NCBI GenBank assembly: GCA_013350335.1
Contig: CM023537.1
Coordinates: 48,916,111 to 48,980,110, forward strand
Direction of reading: 5' to 3'
Length of the DNA: 64,000 nucleotides
DNA from: Chimonanthus salicifolius
Taxonomy: Eukaryota; Streptophyta; Magnoliopsida; Laurales; Calycanthaceae
Below are positions 63,483 through 64,000 of this stretch, piece after piece. The position numbers were made by a program, and so were the translations under genes. The first letter of the stretch is position 1. Every line of letters starts with the position of its first letter. A model generated the notes under the pieces. The model had not been told where the DNA came from. It made no database searches and saw only the letters and a list, made by a program, of their open reading frames with translations.

Positions 63483-64000
63483 CAGGGTCGAAAATTCGGC
63501 TCAGATCTGAGTTCGGTCGAGATGTCGGCTGAAATTTTTCTTTTTTTTATTTTTATTTTTTTTTAATTTCAATGGTTTTTCTAAAAAAATCATTTAGGAA
63601 AAAAAAAAGCTGTTTTAAAAAAAATATATAAATATAAATATCAGTAAATATTTTAAATCAGCCAATATTTACCTATGTCGATTGAGATATTGAGTGAATT
63701 TATGCTGATATTTATTTATTTTTTAAATAAAAAATAAAAATCAATTGATATTTAACCAATATCTCCAAGTAATATTAATCAGCTGAGATATATCGAGATT
63801 CGAAAACCCAATCTACCTCAGCCAATATTTATTTATAAAATGATTATCATCTCCCCTCCACGTTATAAATAATCCACGAGCATTCTCTCATAACATTGAC
63901 TTTTTTTTTTCTTGTACCCTTTTATATCAGCCTTGATATCTTCTCCTGTGTCTACAACCATTTCACCATGCAAAAATTCCTCCATGTCGTTTGGTTGTTT
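63483..64000. mobile_element. Left end of a hAT-like element, cut by the window edge
   Basis: CAGGGTCGAAAATTCGGC at 63483 resembles the CAGGGGTCAAAATATCGGC end of the hAT element at 14582, and ttcggtcgagatgtcggctg repeats the TCGG/CCGA subterminal words. The right end and TSD lie outside the window. Confidence 0.5.

Overview
The window is nuclear DNA from a flowering plant with a large, repeat-rich genome. The base composition is AT-rich, host exons are short and far apart, and Ty1/copia, Ty3/gypsy, LINE, SINE, hAT, pogo and Stowaway-like elements are packed and nested. The sequence alone does not fix the species. Nothing here is bacterial or organellar: there are no operons, rRNA genes or CRISPR arrays.

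I can support only one host gene. It lies on the + strand and runs through almost the whole window: an NSUN5-type (yeast Rcm1-like) 25S rRNA cytosine-C5 methyltransferase of the NOL1/NOP2/Sun family. Eight coding exons are recognisable (1747-1845, 16587-16640, 25457-25601, 25934-25995, 34333-34420, 36860-36943, 58269-58430, 58509-58852). All junctions have GT-AG borders and their phases agree. The spliced product reads through SAM motif I ([10 protein letters not shown]), motif IV (DPSCSGSG) and the catalytic motif (YSTCS) to a stop at 58850-58852. The N-terminal exons lie upstream of the window. The introns are about 14.7, 8.8, 0.33, 8.3, 2.4, 21.3 and 0.08 kb.

The introns are mostly transposon. 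Intron 1 (1846-16586): LINE ORF1 remains, a LINE 3' end, a Ty3/gypsy element with LTRs at 5422-6490 and 9209-about 10311 that has lost RT, RNase H and integrase, a LINE endonuclease relic split by a 494-bp hAT-type MITE, a solo LTR of the same gypsy family (13297-14558, TSD CTATG), and a 1.7-kb hAT-type element (14582-16288, TSD GTCCGAGC). Intron 2 (16641-25456): a minus-strand LTR whose primer-binding site is tandemly repeated, broken by a short LINE tail (TSD TGCTTACAAGTA) that was itself hit by a minus-strand copia element (19163-23244). Intron 4 (25996-34332): a pogo-like transposon (26437-27410), LINE ORF1 remains, and a minus-strand copia pol relic interrupted by a coding-free 2.5-kb element (29580-32073, TSD TGAGG). 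Intron 5: a decayed LINE zinc-finger/RNase H region with a tRNA-derived SINE. Intron 6 (36944-58268): a minus-strand LINE from about 40.05 to 56.67 kb, interrupted by a gypsy-family insertion with its LTRs inverted (40405-42350, TSD CATAT), a full-length sense copia element (43548-52203, TSD CTTAC) that itself holds a 3.3-kb solo-LTR-like insertion (44622-47939), and a further repeat block (52453 to about 56.5 kb).

Downstream of the gene (58853-64000) the DNA is AT-rich, with a Stowaway-like MITE (62839-63217) and the left end of another hAT-like element (63483 onward). No transposon ORF looks intact. The strongest points for follow-up are the transposon-expanded NSUN5 gene, the 78-nt in-frame exitron-like last intron, the inverted-LTR insertion with a TSD, and the repeated primer-binding site. 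I found no convincing new multi-gene system.
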